NCBI RefSeq assembly: GCF_001043055.1
Contig: NZ_JYLF01000009.1
Coordinates: forward strand, 1 to 64,000
Reading direction: 5' to 3'
DNA from: Pseudomonas weihenstephanensis
GTDB lineage: Bacteria > Pseudomonadota > Gammaproteobacteria > Pseudomonadales > Pseudomonadaceae
DNA length: 64,000 bases
The first letter of the stretch is position 1. Each line of letters begins with the position of its first letter. Position numbers and translations under genes: made by a program. The notes under the pieces were generated by a model, which did no database searches, was not told the DNA's origin, and worked only from the letters and a program-made list of their open reading frames with translations. Positions 42,128 through 49,990 of the stretch are shown here, piece after piece.

Positions 42128-42890
42128 CATTCCACTCGCCCTTTATCTCCAGGGCGAGGCTGTTGTTGACCCAGACGTAAAGGGTCAGCACCCACTTTTC
42201 TACGGCACCATCAGCGGGCTGAAAGGCTACCGTAGAGACCTCCATGCATACATAAAGGTATTGCCTGCCGAGCGATTGTTCGCCGAAACCATGAGCGCGA
42301 GCATCGGGAGATATTTTGGCCTACCTATTCCCCTAACTGCTCTTGCGGTTGCCCGCGGAAAAGACGTTGGGCGAGGACAGGGTAAGTGCATCGTATTGGC
42401 TAGCGTGGACACCAATGCGGTGCCTATGAGCCGCGTGATCAATTTCGACAAGGTCTCACACTTACTCAATAAGTGGTCACACCTGCATGCCGCCATTGTC
42501 TTCGACGAACTCCTAGCTAACACCGACAGGAATTTGCGCAACCTCCTTATCGGTGGCGATGGAGCTATTTGGCTTATCGACCACGAGGAGGCGCTGTCAG
42601 CACCAAGCCTCCAAGCGAGCGAAAATATCCGGAACCATCTTCTGGGGATGGTCATCGGAGAGGTGTCTGAGTTTGAAAGACACCAAGCGTCCAAAAAGCT
42701 GAAAGATCGATCTGCGCCAGCATATACTGCTAACTTCAGGAACCATGCTGCGGCGAGTCAGCCGCATTACTGCCAAGTCGACCAGGCACATGTCGACAAA
42801 GTGGTGGACTTCCTCGAGTCACGCGTAAAACATATGAGCGCTCTAATGGATGGGGCTCTCGGCTTCAAACAGAAAACCATGGCGGTCTAA
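42099..42890 (+). CDS. HipA-like kinase in the repressor operon
   Basis: The 263-aa product has HipA/PI4K-fold kinase features. AYIKVLPAERLFAETMSASI (beta-3 Lys and a Glu-bearing helix) is the N-lobe part. ANTDRNLRNLLI carries the catalytic Asp and Asn, and IWLIDHEEAL the metal-binding Asp. It lacks the DNA-contacting parts of classical HipA. HipA enzymes phosphorylate host proteins, for example tRNA synthetases, and their partners are usually XRE proteins. The overlapping XRE gene here is the phage repressor itself. ATG 42099 has AGGAAAG upstream. Target unknown. Confidence 0.8.
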   Translation: MQNAKPEPIDIPLALYLQGEAVVDPDVKGQHPLFYGTISGLKGYRRDLHAYIKVLPAERLFAETMSASIGRYFGLPIPLTALAVARGKDVGRGQGKCIVLASVDTNAVPMSRVINFDKVSHLLNKWSHLHAAIVFDELLANTDRNLRNLLIGGDGAIWLIDHEEALSAPSLQASENIRNHLLGMVIGEVSEFERHQASKKLKDRSAPAYTANFRNHAAASQPHYCQVDQAHVDKVVDFLESRVKHMSALMDGALGFKQKTMAV

Positions 42891-42893
42891 AGG

Positions 42894-43781
42894 ATGCTCC
42901 CAGATCTCTCTGAATTCCCCAGCTTTCCTGAATATGAGGCGGATTGGGCCCCTGTTTACCTGGAGCCCATCGTTCAGTCCGGCGAGCGTCTAACTATTGC
43001 AGTGGTCGCAGCTTCTGGCGACGAGGTCAACGGCTGCCTCACTATTAGTGAAAAGGCCTTGAAATGCCTATATGGCAGCTCGGCGGTAGGCATGCAACGA
43101 ATGATGGGGCTTGCGTTGTCCCGCGCCCTGGAGTTTGCCGAAGGCGGCTTCGAAGGGCAGTTCTCATGCGGCATTCACGGTGTAGTCATCGGTAAGACCC
43201 GCAGGGGGTTGGGCAACAACATGTCCCATATCCTCCAACAAGCATCCAGCCTTACCTCAAGCCTTTCCACCGTTCATGCCTCGGCTCTGATGGAAGAGGA
43301 CGAAGAGTCTGACGATCCGGTAGCCTACGAGGCAAATCTTGGCCAGCTACGATCTGACATACAGGATCGAGTGCTGGGTATTCTCCCCCGCCTGAGGGAT
43401 CGCTTTAACTTGCCTTTGCATACCCAAGCAATTCAGGGATCGCGTGGCAGCCTGTTCTTTGCTGGCAATCGCATGGCAGCCAGCCTGGCCAAGATAAAAC
43501 CATCGAAGCAAATAAGTCGCCACGTAGACGGCGCCAAGAGCCGACTATGGGATCTGCATTTCGTTAAGCATAAGGTCGCCGACGCCCCGCAGAATAAATG
43601 CACGCTATTCATCTGGACGCCAAAGGAGCTAGACAGGTTTGATCCCTCGCTCATAGCGGAATACGAGCAAAGTCTTGAGGATCTCCAGCGCCAGAGTCTT
43701 GAAGACGGCATTGAGCCACACATTTTTTACGGCGCCGAAGAGGCAGCCGCTGCCATCATTGATTATGAGCGTGCTGCCTAG
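42894..43781 (+). CDS. Unknown protein, third gene of repressor-kinase operon
   Basis: The 295-aa product starts 3 bases after the kinase stop. It is soluble, begins MLPDLSEFPSFPEYEADWAP, has an alpha-beta body (MQRMMGLALSRALEFAEGGF) and ends in a helical region with YEQSLEDLQRQSLEDGIEPH. I recognise no domain. Being in the same operon, it is expected to be made in the lysogen with the repressor and kinase; it could be a kinase substrate, regulator or effector. Its stop is followed by the rightward operator-promoter. Confidence 0.8.
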   Translation: MLPDLSEFPSFPEYEADWAPVYLEPIVQSGERLTIAVVAASGDEVNGCLTISEKALKCLYGSSAVGMQRMMGLALSRALEFAEGGFEGQFSCGIHGVVIGKTRRGLGNNMSHILQQASSLTSSLSTVHASALMEEDEESDDPVAYEANLGQLRSDIQDRVLGILPRLRDRFNLPLHTQAIQGSRGSLFFAGNRMAASLAKIKPSKQISRHVDGAKSRLWDLHFVKHKVADAPQNKCTLFIWTPKELDRFDPSLIAEYEQSLEDLQRQSLEDGIEPHIFYGAEEAAAAIIDYERAA

Positions 43782-43847
43782 TCAGGCCTCCCCGTAACGC
43801 TCACCCCGCGATCTAAGAGCACCTATAAGCCCCTGATTCCTAAGGGG

Positions 43848-43911
43848 CTACAATTTTCATCGCCCAAAATTACAATTTAGAGTTGCACACTACAATTTTA
43901 GGTTGTAGATT
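43848..43911 (+). promoter_or_regulatory. Rightward early promoter with overlapping repressor operator
   Basis: TTGCAC at 43883-43888 and TAGATT at 43906-43911 are separated by 17 bases. The dyad CTACAA-TTTTAGG-TTGTAG (43890-43908) lies between and over the -10. Additional CTACAATTTT (43848) and TTACAATTT (43870) words precede it. The half-site resembles TTACAA of the cro/repressor region, so the same repressor should shut both. Confidence 0.8.
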
Positions 43912-43960
43912 GAATCCATCGAGTCACCCAACAGGGACTCGTTAGGGCCTCACAGCCCGT

Positions 43961-43972
43961 CGTTCTTTAACA
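43961..43972 (+). promoter_or_regulatory. boxA-like antitermination site
   Basis: CGTTCTTTAACA closely matches the bacterial boxA consensus TGCTCTTTAACA (10 of 12). It lies 50 bases after the rightward promoter -10, in the untranslated leader, where a nut-type site would be expected. No obvious boxB hairpin could be confirmed by eye. Confidence 0.6.
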
Positions 43973-44270
43973 GCACGGGAACCTCGCAGATCGATCCCCA
44001 GCAATGGGCACAGCGCGAGTAATAAATTCGATCTCCACGCCAGCTCTGGAACTGGCCGCGCTCACCAGATGTGAGTACGCGAAACCACGCAAGCCGGTCG
44101 GCGAAGAACACCGTCCACGAAATGTGTGACGCCGGCCAGAGATATGAATCGGGCGATGCGCGTGGTGGAGAAACGAACTCTGGCAATTCTTGCCATGGTT
44201 CAGCTGGACAGCATCACTGAGCAGCCTTCTCGCGAGGGCTGCTTGGGATGACAACCAAGAGGAATTCACC

Positions 44271-44477
44271 ATGGCTCAATTCAACATCGATTCACACCTC
44301 AGCAACGGCAAGCGTCTCGAATGGCTTGCCATCCCAGATGCTGGCGAGCCCGCTGACGACGTGCTCGGCAAGGTTAAGCAGGCTGCCATCGACAAGTTCG
44401 GCGCCAGCGTCTTCTTAAACCATTGGGAGCACGTTGTGGCGAGCAACGGCCACATCACTGTTCGGATGTATGCATGA
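44271..44477 (+). CDS. Small early protein, unknown
   Basis: The 68-aa product MAQFNIDSHLSNGKRLEWLA... follows AGAGGAATTCACC, a good ribosome site. It has GEPADDVLGKVKQAAIDKFG and ends VASNGHITVRMYA. First gene of the rightward operon. The upstream 27 codons of the frame are leader. Confidence 0.75.
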   Translation: MAQFNIDSHLSNGKRLEWLAIPDAGEPADDVLGKVKQAAIDKFGASVFLNHWEHVVASNGHITVRMYA

Positions 44478-44541
44478 CGGACCTTTTCACTGATGCCCAT
44501 CCAGAGCGGTGGGCATTGGGAAAACAACCCGGAGCATGACC

Positions 44542-44780
44542 ATGAACAAAGAAGAGATTTACGACAGCCAGATCAGCCCGCTCATGCAGCAGGTCATTGC
44601 AATCAGCAAGGAACACGGCATCGCGATGATGGCGAGGGGCCTAACGGCGAAGACTGCTCGAATTTGACGTGCAACACGCTGCTTCCTGATGAAGCTGGCG
44701 AGCCATACCCGGTTTTTGCACAGGCGAACGCATTGATTCGCCGCAATGGCCGGTCTGCTCCGCTGATGTTCACCACGTAA
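44542..44780 (+). pseudogene. Frameshifted small early gene
   Basis: The frame starting MNKEEIYDSQISPLMQQVIA (GGAGCATGACC before it) runs to ISKEHGIAMMA and then stops at 44667. The expected continuation is in the +1 frame: DGEGPNGEDCSNLTCNTLLP and on to NALIRRNGRSAPLMFTT before TAA at 44780. Related phage genes join these parts through a short acidic linker with TPxED/DLTCN-like words. A small deletion plus frame loss near 44630 explains it. Confidence 0.7.
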
Positions 44781-45259
44781 CACGGCGACGGCTCCAAGAC
44801 CATGACGGCAGTCATCTGAACAACCAGCACCAACGACAGCCTGTCGCTAACTGCCCGGTCACCTGCACACCTAAGTGCAGGCTGTATCGGAGTGAGAACT
44901 GAGTACCGCCAGCCAGCGCGAGAGCAAAGGCTGACAAACGTCATGCAGTTCTCACCCCGATGCGGACGAAATCGCGGCCTATAACCGCCCACCTGCATCA
45001 AATCCCAGAATCGGTTGTTATCGAGCGCTGGCGAAATGAATACGGCCGTGGAACTCGGCGCCGGAGACGTAACCGGTACCGCAGGCGAGTCCGAGGGCAT
45101 AGCTGGCCAGACTCGACGCATTCCGGGAAGCGCCGGGCGCCTGCACCCTCCCCCTCAAACCACAAAGACCGCATTAGCAGATGCCAGGCCAGTCTCAGGG
45201 CTGGGCTTGGTCACCCGTGCCTGGCATCTGGCTAATGCGGTTTACGCCTGGAGGCGACC
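44781..45259. other. Noncoding stretch with a large stem-loop
   Basis: No good gene seen in 480 bases; a plus frame at 45036-45263 has no clear ribosome site and no recognisable product. The right part holds the inverted repeat at 45168-45241. Confidence 0.45.
45168..45241 (+). ncRNA. Large imperfect stem-loop, possible structured RNA
   Basis: ACCGCATTAGCAGATGCCAGGC (positions 45168-45189; first 20 bases ACCGCATTAGCAGATGCCAG) pairs with 45219-45241 over 22 positions with a single bulge. The loop is about 29 bases. It ends 18 bases before the start of the next gene. It could be a leader control element, terminator-like barrier or processed RNA; no T-run follows. Confidence 0.5.
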
Positions 45260-45505
45260 ATGAACCCAAGTCACCGCGCTTACTGTGATATAGCGCTTGC
45301 AATGCACCAGCGCCGAAACATGTCTGTAGCGATCAGCCTCGGACTGGTCGGCTCAGTTTCACCTAAATGTGCGCCCCGCTACCGGGTAATCCCTGTCAGC
45401 GGCGAGTTCTTCCACATCGTCGACGCCCGCACCAACAAAGTGAAGGGTTTCCGGCGTGACCACAACGCCGCCTGCGCTTATGCACGCAAACTTGAGCAGG
45501 AGTAG
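45260..45505 (+). CDS. Small early protein, unknown
   Basis: The 81-aa product (MNPSHRAYCDIALAMHQRRN, then HIVDARTNKVKGFRRDHNAA) is basic and has a TNKVKGFR strand-turn. GGAGGCGACC precedes the ATG. Unknown role in the early operon. Confidence 0.75.
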   Translation: MNPSHRAYCDIALAMHQRRNMSVAISLGLVGSVSPKCAPRYRVIPVSGEFFHIVDARTNKVKGFRRDHNAACAYARKLEQE

Positions 45506-45510
45506 CTGCC

Positions 45511-45762
45511 ATGGCGACCAGCTATGCAGATAGCGCGCAAGCACGCGAATGGGATCGAAAAATGGACGCGTGTGGTCGCCCAAAGGCCACTCCAGCCCAA
45601 GGTCCTTTCCATGACTACGAAGCCGCTGCTTCAGAGCGGTCTCAAGCCCAAGTAAATAACGCGGTTCGCGAGTTGGCCGAAAGAAAGGCCCTCGCCATGC
45701 GCATTAATGCCGCAGTAGATCAAATGGCCGTTTTCTGGAACCTGAAGGGAAAACCAGAATGA
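45511..45762 (+). CDS. Small early protein, unknown
   Basis: The 83-aa product MATSYADSAQAREWDRKMDA is charged and helical. It overlaps the next gene by 4 bases and follows the previous by 5, so part of one operon. No known family. Confidence 0.72.
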   Translation: MATSYADSAQAREWDRKMDACGRPKATPAQGPFHDYEAAASERSQAQVNNAVRELAERKALAMRINAAVDQMAVFWNLKGKPE

Positions 45763-45986
45763 ATATTCAAGAGCGCGATCACCAGGCGGCCATTACCTGG
45801 ATCGAAGGCGAAATTGAAGAGTTTGTTCGCAATATTGGCGCCCGCAACGCCAGTGCCGCGGCAACATCGGTCATCACCTTGGCCTTCATGTTGCGGGCAA
45901 TAGATGAAGCTGAGCATCGCTGCTTCCGGGCGCGTATTGATCAGCTCTACGCCACTTACAACAACTCACTCGTTTCAGCCGCTTAA
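45759..45986 (+). CDS. Small early protein, unknown
   Basis: The 75-aa product MNIQERDHQAAITWIEGEIE is helical. The ATG overlaps the upstream stop. Conserved-looking small early protein, without a recognisable domain. Confidence 0.72.
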   Translation: MNIQERDHQAAITWIEGEIEEFVRNIGARNASAAATSVITLAFMLRAIDEAEHRCFRARIDQLYATYNNSLVSAA

Positions 45987-46043
45987 CAGCACCAACCCAC
46001 AACACTACTTTCAAGGCTGCGCCAAGCGCGGCGAGGGATCGTC

Positions 46044-47204
46044 ATGTCCAAAAAAACTGACCAAGCACTTGCACAAGAGACATTCGAAATGAGCGAAAAC
46101 GAAGAGTCGAAAAAATCCGTTGTCCCTAAAGTTACCGTCACCGACATCGCTGAATATCGGCCGCACGAAGAACAGATCATGCGCCTGGAGGCAAGTTATT
46201 CGAGCTTGGTCGTTGACTGCTCAACCAGCGAAGGCTTGTCGAACGCTAAGGAGGTTCGTGTCGACATCCGCGACGTACGCTACGCCTTGGCAAATACAAC
46301 CAAGACGGCCCTCATCCCTTATCAACAGAAAGTCAAAGAAGCTCAGGCCCGCGTCAATCAAGTTAAGGAATTCGGCGAGGCACTAAAGGATCGTGTGCTT
46401 GCGATTGAGATGCCTGTCGATGAAGCGATCAAGGCCGAAGAAAAGCGTATTGCTGATGCCAAGGCAGAGCGCGAGCGTATTGAGGCTGAGCGTGTCGAAG
46501 CCATCCGGGCCAAAATTACCCGCTTCAGCTCTGTTGCTGCTGCTTATGCAAGCCGAAGCGCCGCCGACATTTCAATCATTCTGATGAGTGTCAAAGAGTC
46601 GGTGATCTTGCCCGAAGAGTACGGCGAGTTTGAAGCAGAAGGCACCATCGCTCGCGACAACGCCATTGAGCAGTTGGAAGCGCTACACAAGTCAGCCATC
46701 GAACGAGAAGAAGCTGCTGCCAAGTTGCTGGCTCAGCAGAAAGAACTGGACGAGCTGCGCGAGAAACAACGCATTGCCGATGCTGAAGCCGAGGAGCTTC
46801 GCAAGCAACGCGCCGAGGAAGACCGCAAGCGTATGAAACAGCAACAAGATGAGCTGGACCAGCAGCGTCGTGATATGGAGGCTCAGCAACGCCATCAACG
46901 TGAGCAACAGGAAGAGCAACAGCGTCAGCAGCGAGAGCGCGAAGCCCAATATCAGCGCGATCAGGAGGAGCTGATCCGCCTGCGCGCCCAAGCTATCGCA
47001 CCGGCACCCGCAACTGCAGCGGCCGCTCATATGAGCGTAGAGAAAATTGAAATCGCATCTATTTGCTCGCATACGCCAAGCGATGAATCCGACGACGTGA
47101 CTACTAACGCGCCATCGGTTGAAGACATTGTCGAGGTTGTAGCGCTCGGCTTCGATGTACACCTCGATACAGCTCGCGCTTGGCTACGCGCCATTCGCTT
47201 CTAA
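46044..47204 (+). CDS. Coiled-coil protein upstream of RecT
   Basis: The 386-aa product has a DUF1351-like N-terminal half (ANTTKTALIPYQQKVKEAQA, VKEFGEALKDRVLAIEMPVD) and a very long coiled coil from about residue 140 to 325, extremely Gln/Arg/Glu-rich (EEQQRQQREREAQYQRDQEE). Proteins of this type are encoded beside RecT-type recombinases in phages. It may help annealing or protect ends; not proven. Confidence 0.82.
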   Translation: MSKKTDQALAQETFEMSENEESKKSVVPKVTVTDIAEYRPHEEQIMRLEASYSSLVVDCSTSEGLSNAKEVRVDIRDVRYALANTTKTALIPYQQKVKEAQARVNQVKEFGEALKDRVLAIEMPVDEAIKAEEKRIADAKAERERIEAERVEAIRAKITRFSSVAAAYASRSAADISIILMSVKESVILPEEYGEFEAEGTIARDNAIEQLEALHKSAIEREEAAAKLLAQQKELDELREKQRIADAEAEELRKQRAEEDRKRMKQQQDELDQQRRDMEAQQRHQREQQEEQQRQQREREAQYQRDQEELIRLRAQAIAPAPATAAAAHMSVEKIEIASICSHTPSDESDDVTTNAPSVEDIVEVVALGFDVHLDTARAWLRAIRF

Positions 47205-47257
47205 TCTTCTTTTCTATCTGCCGGCCGACCCACTCCACGTCAGCCACGGAGAGCGCT

Positions 47258-48223
47258 ATGACTGATCCAGACACCCAAGCACAAACGAGCCTCGCTACAT
47301 ACAACGATCCATCGCACAACGCGGCAGCGCTCATCCTCGACCCAGGCACCATGAGGTCGATGACTGAGCTTGCTACCATGATGGCAGACGGGAAAACGAC
47401 CGTCCCTGAACACCTGCGGGGCAACAAAGCCGACTGTATGGCAATCGTCTTGCAGGCAATGCAGTGGCAAATGAATCCATTCGCGGTGGCTCAAAAAACC
47501 TTCATCGTGAAAGAGGGCGCGCTGAGCTATGAAGCCCAACTGGTCAATGCTGTAATAACGTCCAAGGCCCCCACCATTGATCGCCTGCACTATGAATGGT
47601 TTGGTCCATGGGAAAAGATTGTGGGTAAGTTCCTGGTTAAGAAAAACTCCGACAACAAGGAGTACCGTGTTCCAGGTTGGGGCCTGCTCGACGAAGTAGG
47701 TTTAGGTGTCAAAGTCTGGGCAACCTTCCGCGGTGAAAATGAGCCACGAGTACTTGAGACGCTCATGGCGCAAGCTCGTACTCGTAACTCCACTCTGTGG
47801 GCCGACGATCCAAAGCAGCAGATCGCTTACCTTGCTACGAAGAAGTGGGCTCGCCTATTTTGCCCAGACGTAATTCTAGGGGTTTACACACCTGACGAGT
47901 TCGAAAATCCCTACGGAAGCGAGATTGATATCACTCCGGCTGAGCAAGCAACTAACACTGCCGCTGCAGCAAGTGTTGCATTTGGCCCTAAATCCCCTTC
48001 CCCCGAAATCGACGGTGTATTTGCAGACCTCTTGGTTGTAGCGAAACGCCAGGACATCGAAGCCTATGCCGCTGCCTGGGCAGCCCTCAAACCTAAGCAG
48101 CGTGCAGCTATCGGACTGGAATGCCACGAAGCCTTGAAAAGCATGGCGGCGATTGTCGATGCCGACTTTTCTGACATAACCGGGACGGGCGACGACTTTT
48201 CGCAAGCCGAAGGGGCGGCATAG
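47258..48223 (+). CDS. recT: RecT-family single-strand annealing recombinase
   Basis: The 321-aa product has family marks: MADGKTTVPEHLRGNKADCM, MQWQMNPFAVAQKTFIVKEG, LSYEAQLVNAVI, and KWARLFCPDVILGVYTPDEF. RecT anneals ssDNA made by the partner exonuclease. The exonuclease gene follows with a stop-start overlap. The ATG at 47258 follows GGAGAG. Confidence 0.95.
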   Translation: MTDPDTQAQTSLATYNDPSHNAAALILDPGTMRSMTELATMMADGKTTVPEHLRGNKADCMAIVLQAMQWQMNPFAVAQKTFIVKEGALSYEAQLVNAVITSKAPTIDRLHYEWFGPWEKIVGKFLVKKNSDNKEYRVPGWGLLDEVGLGVKVWATFRGENEPRVLETLMAQARTRNSTLWADDPKQQIAYLATKKWARLFCPDVILGVYTPDEFENPYGSEIDITPAEQATNTAAAASVAFGPKSPSPEIDGVFADLLVVAKRQDIEAYAAAWAALKPKQRAAIGLECHEALKSMAAIVDADFSDITGTGDDFSQAEGAA

Positions 48224-48885
48224 TGAGAACCGAACTTCAGGGCACCGAAAAATGGCATGCAGACCGATCTGGTCGAGTAACTGCCAGTCGGTTTAAAGAT
48301 GTGATGGCCTGGGGGAAACCTGACAAAAACGGGAAGCGCGAGCCTATGGGTGCGCGCACCTCATACATGCGCGAACTGTGTTTTGAACGGCTAGCAAAAA
48401 GGTCCAAGCACAACGTCAACAGCGCCTCAATGAGATGGGGTCACACCGAAGAACAAAAGGCTCAAGACGCCTACGAGATGCTGACCGGCAATATCGTCAT
48501 ACCTTCAGAATTTATCGTCCACCCCAGATACGACTGGCTTGGCTGCTCACCTGACGGCCTGATAAACGAAGACGGAGGCACCGAATCGAAGTGCCCCTTC
48601 AATGAAGCGATACACGTCAGGACTTGGCTTGAAGGCATGCCCGAAGAACACATGCCGCAAGTACAGGGCTGCATGTTCGTGACGGGCCGAAAGTGGTGGG
48701 ATTTCCTGTCGTTTGATTCTCGCCAAGATGAGGAGTGTCAGCTCTATATCGAAACGATTTACCGAGACGAAGACTACATCGCCAACCTGCATAAAGAGTT
48801 AGTCCAGTTCAACCTGGAACTGAACCGTATGGTTGATGAAGTCGCTGATAAAGCCAGGGCGCAAGCCCATCGTTTGGGAGCCTGA
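48223..48885 (+). CDS. YqaJ-type 5'-3' exonuclease (lambda Exo-like)
   Basis: The 220-aa product starts at GTG and has the PD-(D/E)XK layout: KWHADRSGRVTASRFKDVMA, MRWGHTEEQKAQDAYE, GCSPDGLINEDGGTESKCPF with the catalytic D, E and K, and MPQVQGCMFVTGRKWWDF. It resects dsDNA ends for RecT. Confidence 0.94.
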   Translation: MRTELQGTEKWHADRSGRVTASRFKDVMAWGKPDKNGKREPMGARTSYMRELCFERLAKRSKHNVNSASMRWGHTEEQKAQDAYEMLTGNIVIPSEFIVHPRYDWLGCSPDGLINEDGGTESKCPFNEAIHVRTWLEGMPEEHMPQVQGCMFVTGRKWWDFLSFDSRQDEECQLYIETIYRDEDYIANLHKELVQFNLELNRMVDEVADKARAQAHRLGA

Positions 48886-48887
48886 TC

Positions 48888-49130
48888 ATGATCAGCAACC
48901 ACTTAAGCCTGGTCGAGCAGCAACGCCAGCTCGCCGAATCTATATCAAAGCAGATCGCCCACTACCTGGCCTCCGGCGGTCAGGTCGCCCAACTTCGAAG
49001 TCTGCCATGTAATCCGCTGCCGCCTCCCCGCTCACAGAAAATAGACCCTGATACGGTCCTTAAGCGCAAACCGAAAGCGCTGTCGTGGGCCGACCGCAAA
49101 GCCCTGCGGTTAATGGCTGACTCACTATGA
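48888..49130 (+). CDS. Small early protein, unknown
   Basis: The 80-aa product MISNHLSLVEQQRQLAESIS has a helical N-terminus and a basic C-terminal part (LKRKPKALSWADRKALRLMA). It follows the exonuclease by 2 bases. Unknown. Confidence 0.75.
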   Translation: MISNHLSLVEQQRQLAESISKQIAHYLASGGQVAQLRSLPCNPLPPPRSQKIDPDTVLKRKPKALSWADRKALRLMADSL

Positions 49131-49588
49131 GCAAGCGAAAACCTCACAACCTCCGCGTTCGAATGGAGCGCTCCTGCCGCGCACTGCTGAGCACGAATCA
49201 CGTCGCGGTGGTCAACATCAACCCCAGCGGACACCAAGGCCTGATCAACTGGGCAAACTGCAAGAACGTCACAGGCCGCAAAATCGTAGATGCTGTCTGC
49301 GACATCCCGCATCGCTGGACGGTCTACCTCAGCGTTCATTGCGTCGATGGCCCGGGCTCCCGCTACACCAAGTCAGTAGAAATAGCGCCTCAAGGCGTTT
49401 ACCTCGCCGAGCATCTGACAGATGCAATCGAGACTACATACAAAACGCTACTCGCGCAGTGCAACCCGAATCATTTAGTCGCGTCAGGCTGGATCGCTAT
49501 TCCGGCCGAGGTTTCGCTGGACGAAGCTCAAGCTGCGCGAGTATTTGATGCGGTGGGTGCCTGGAATCAGCAAAAGGTCGCGGCATGA
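49127..49588 (+). CDS. Early protein, unknown
   Basis: The 153-aa product (MSKRKPHNLRVRMERSCRAL, WTVYLSVHCVDGPGSRYTKS) has a mixed alpha-beta pattern and overlaps the upstream gene by 4 bases. Similar proteins occur in Pseudomonas phage early operons. No function known to me. Confidence 0.78.
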   Translation: MSKRKPHNLRVRMERSCRALLSTNHVAVVNINPSGHQGLINWANCKNVTGRKIVDAVCDIPHRWTVYLSVHCVDGPGSRYTKSVEIAPQGVYLAEHLTDAIETTYKTLLAQCNPNHLVASGWIAIPAEVSLDEAQAARVFDAVGAWNQQKVAA

Positions 49589-49666
49589 GGCGCATAGCCC
49601 GCATCCATCAACGCAAACGTCAAACCTGGCTCGCACTGCCGGCCAGCGGAATAGAAGAGGTAGGCC

Positions 49667-49990
49667 ATGGCGAAAACATCGCAGGAGCGCTCGGCAAAAA
49701 CTGCCAAGAAGCGCGTGGCGAATGCCGAAGAGGAATTGAGGCTCAGGGTTCGCCCCGGCACACGCCAGGCCCTGTCCGACCTGATGGAGTGGTCAGGCAT
49801 TACTGAGCAGGGAGAAGCGATGACGCTGATGATTCATCACCTGCATGCTCTCGGCTCTGCCCGCTGCAAGCCGCTATTCGAACCGCCGCGCCACAATGTG
49901 CAGATATCCGGAAACGTGGCGCGGGAATTTCGCAATAAAAGCCTGCTCGCCATCCAGAAAGATCCGGGCGACGAGATCATAGATCCTTAG
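49667..49990 (+). CDS. Early phage protein with ribbon-helix-helix-like N-terminus
   Basis: The 107-aa product starts MAKTSQERSAKTAKKRVANA and has ELRLRVRPGTRQALSDLMEW, a pattern like small ribbon-helix-helix proteins, then EQGEAMTLMIHHLHALG. It belongs to a protein type seen in many Pseudomonas phages. Copy 3 of the phage palindrome lies in its 3' third and codes for NVQISGNVAREF. Possible DNA-binding regulator. Confidence 0.8.
   Translation: MAKTSQERSAKTAKKRVANAEEELRLRVRPGTRQALSDLMEWSGITEQGEAMTLMIHHLHALGSARCKPLFEPPRHNVQISGNVAREFRNKSLLAIQKDPGDEIIDP
49886..49924. repeat. Phage palindrome copy 3 (imperfect)
   Basis: CCGCGCCACA and CGTGGCGCGG with a 19-base spacer. One arm base is changed relative to copies 1 and 2. 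Confidence 0.62.

Larger units (their letters stand above)
43782..44270. promoter_or_regulatory. Rightward early promoter region, no clear gene
   Basis: The 490-base gap holds the operator-promoter (43848-43911) and a boxA-like site (43961). A minus-strand frame of 78 codons (43950-44186) contains CAHCWG but has no supporting start or neighbours, so I do not call it. Confidence 0.6.

Noticed and set aside
43950..44186. 78-codon minus-strand frame with CAHCWG
   Set aside because: No ribosome site or conserved neighbour, very Trp-rich and overlapping the early leader; could be real but unsupported.
45036..45263. Plus-strand frame running into the stem-loop
   Set aside because: No ribosome site and its end is dictated by the inverted repeat; not called as a gene.
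49585..49806. 73-codon plus frame overlapping the gene at 49667
   Set aside because: It starts by ATGA overlap but shares 140 bases with a better supported gene, and its later codons mirror that gene's frame; kept out for lack of evidence.
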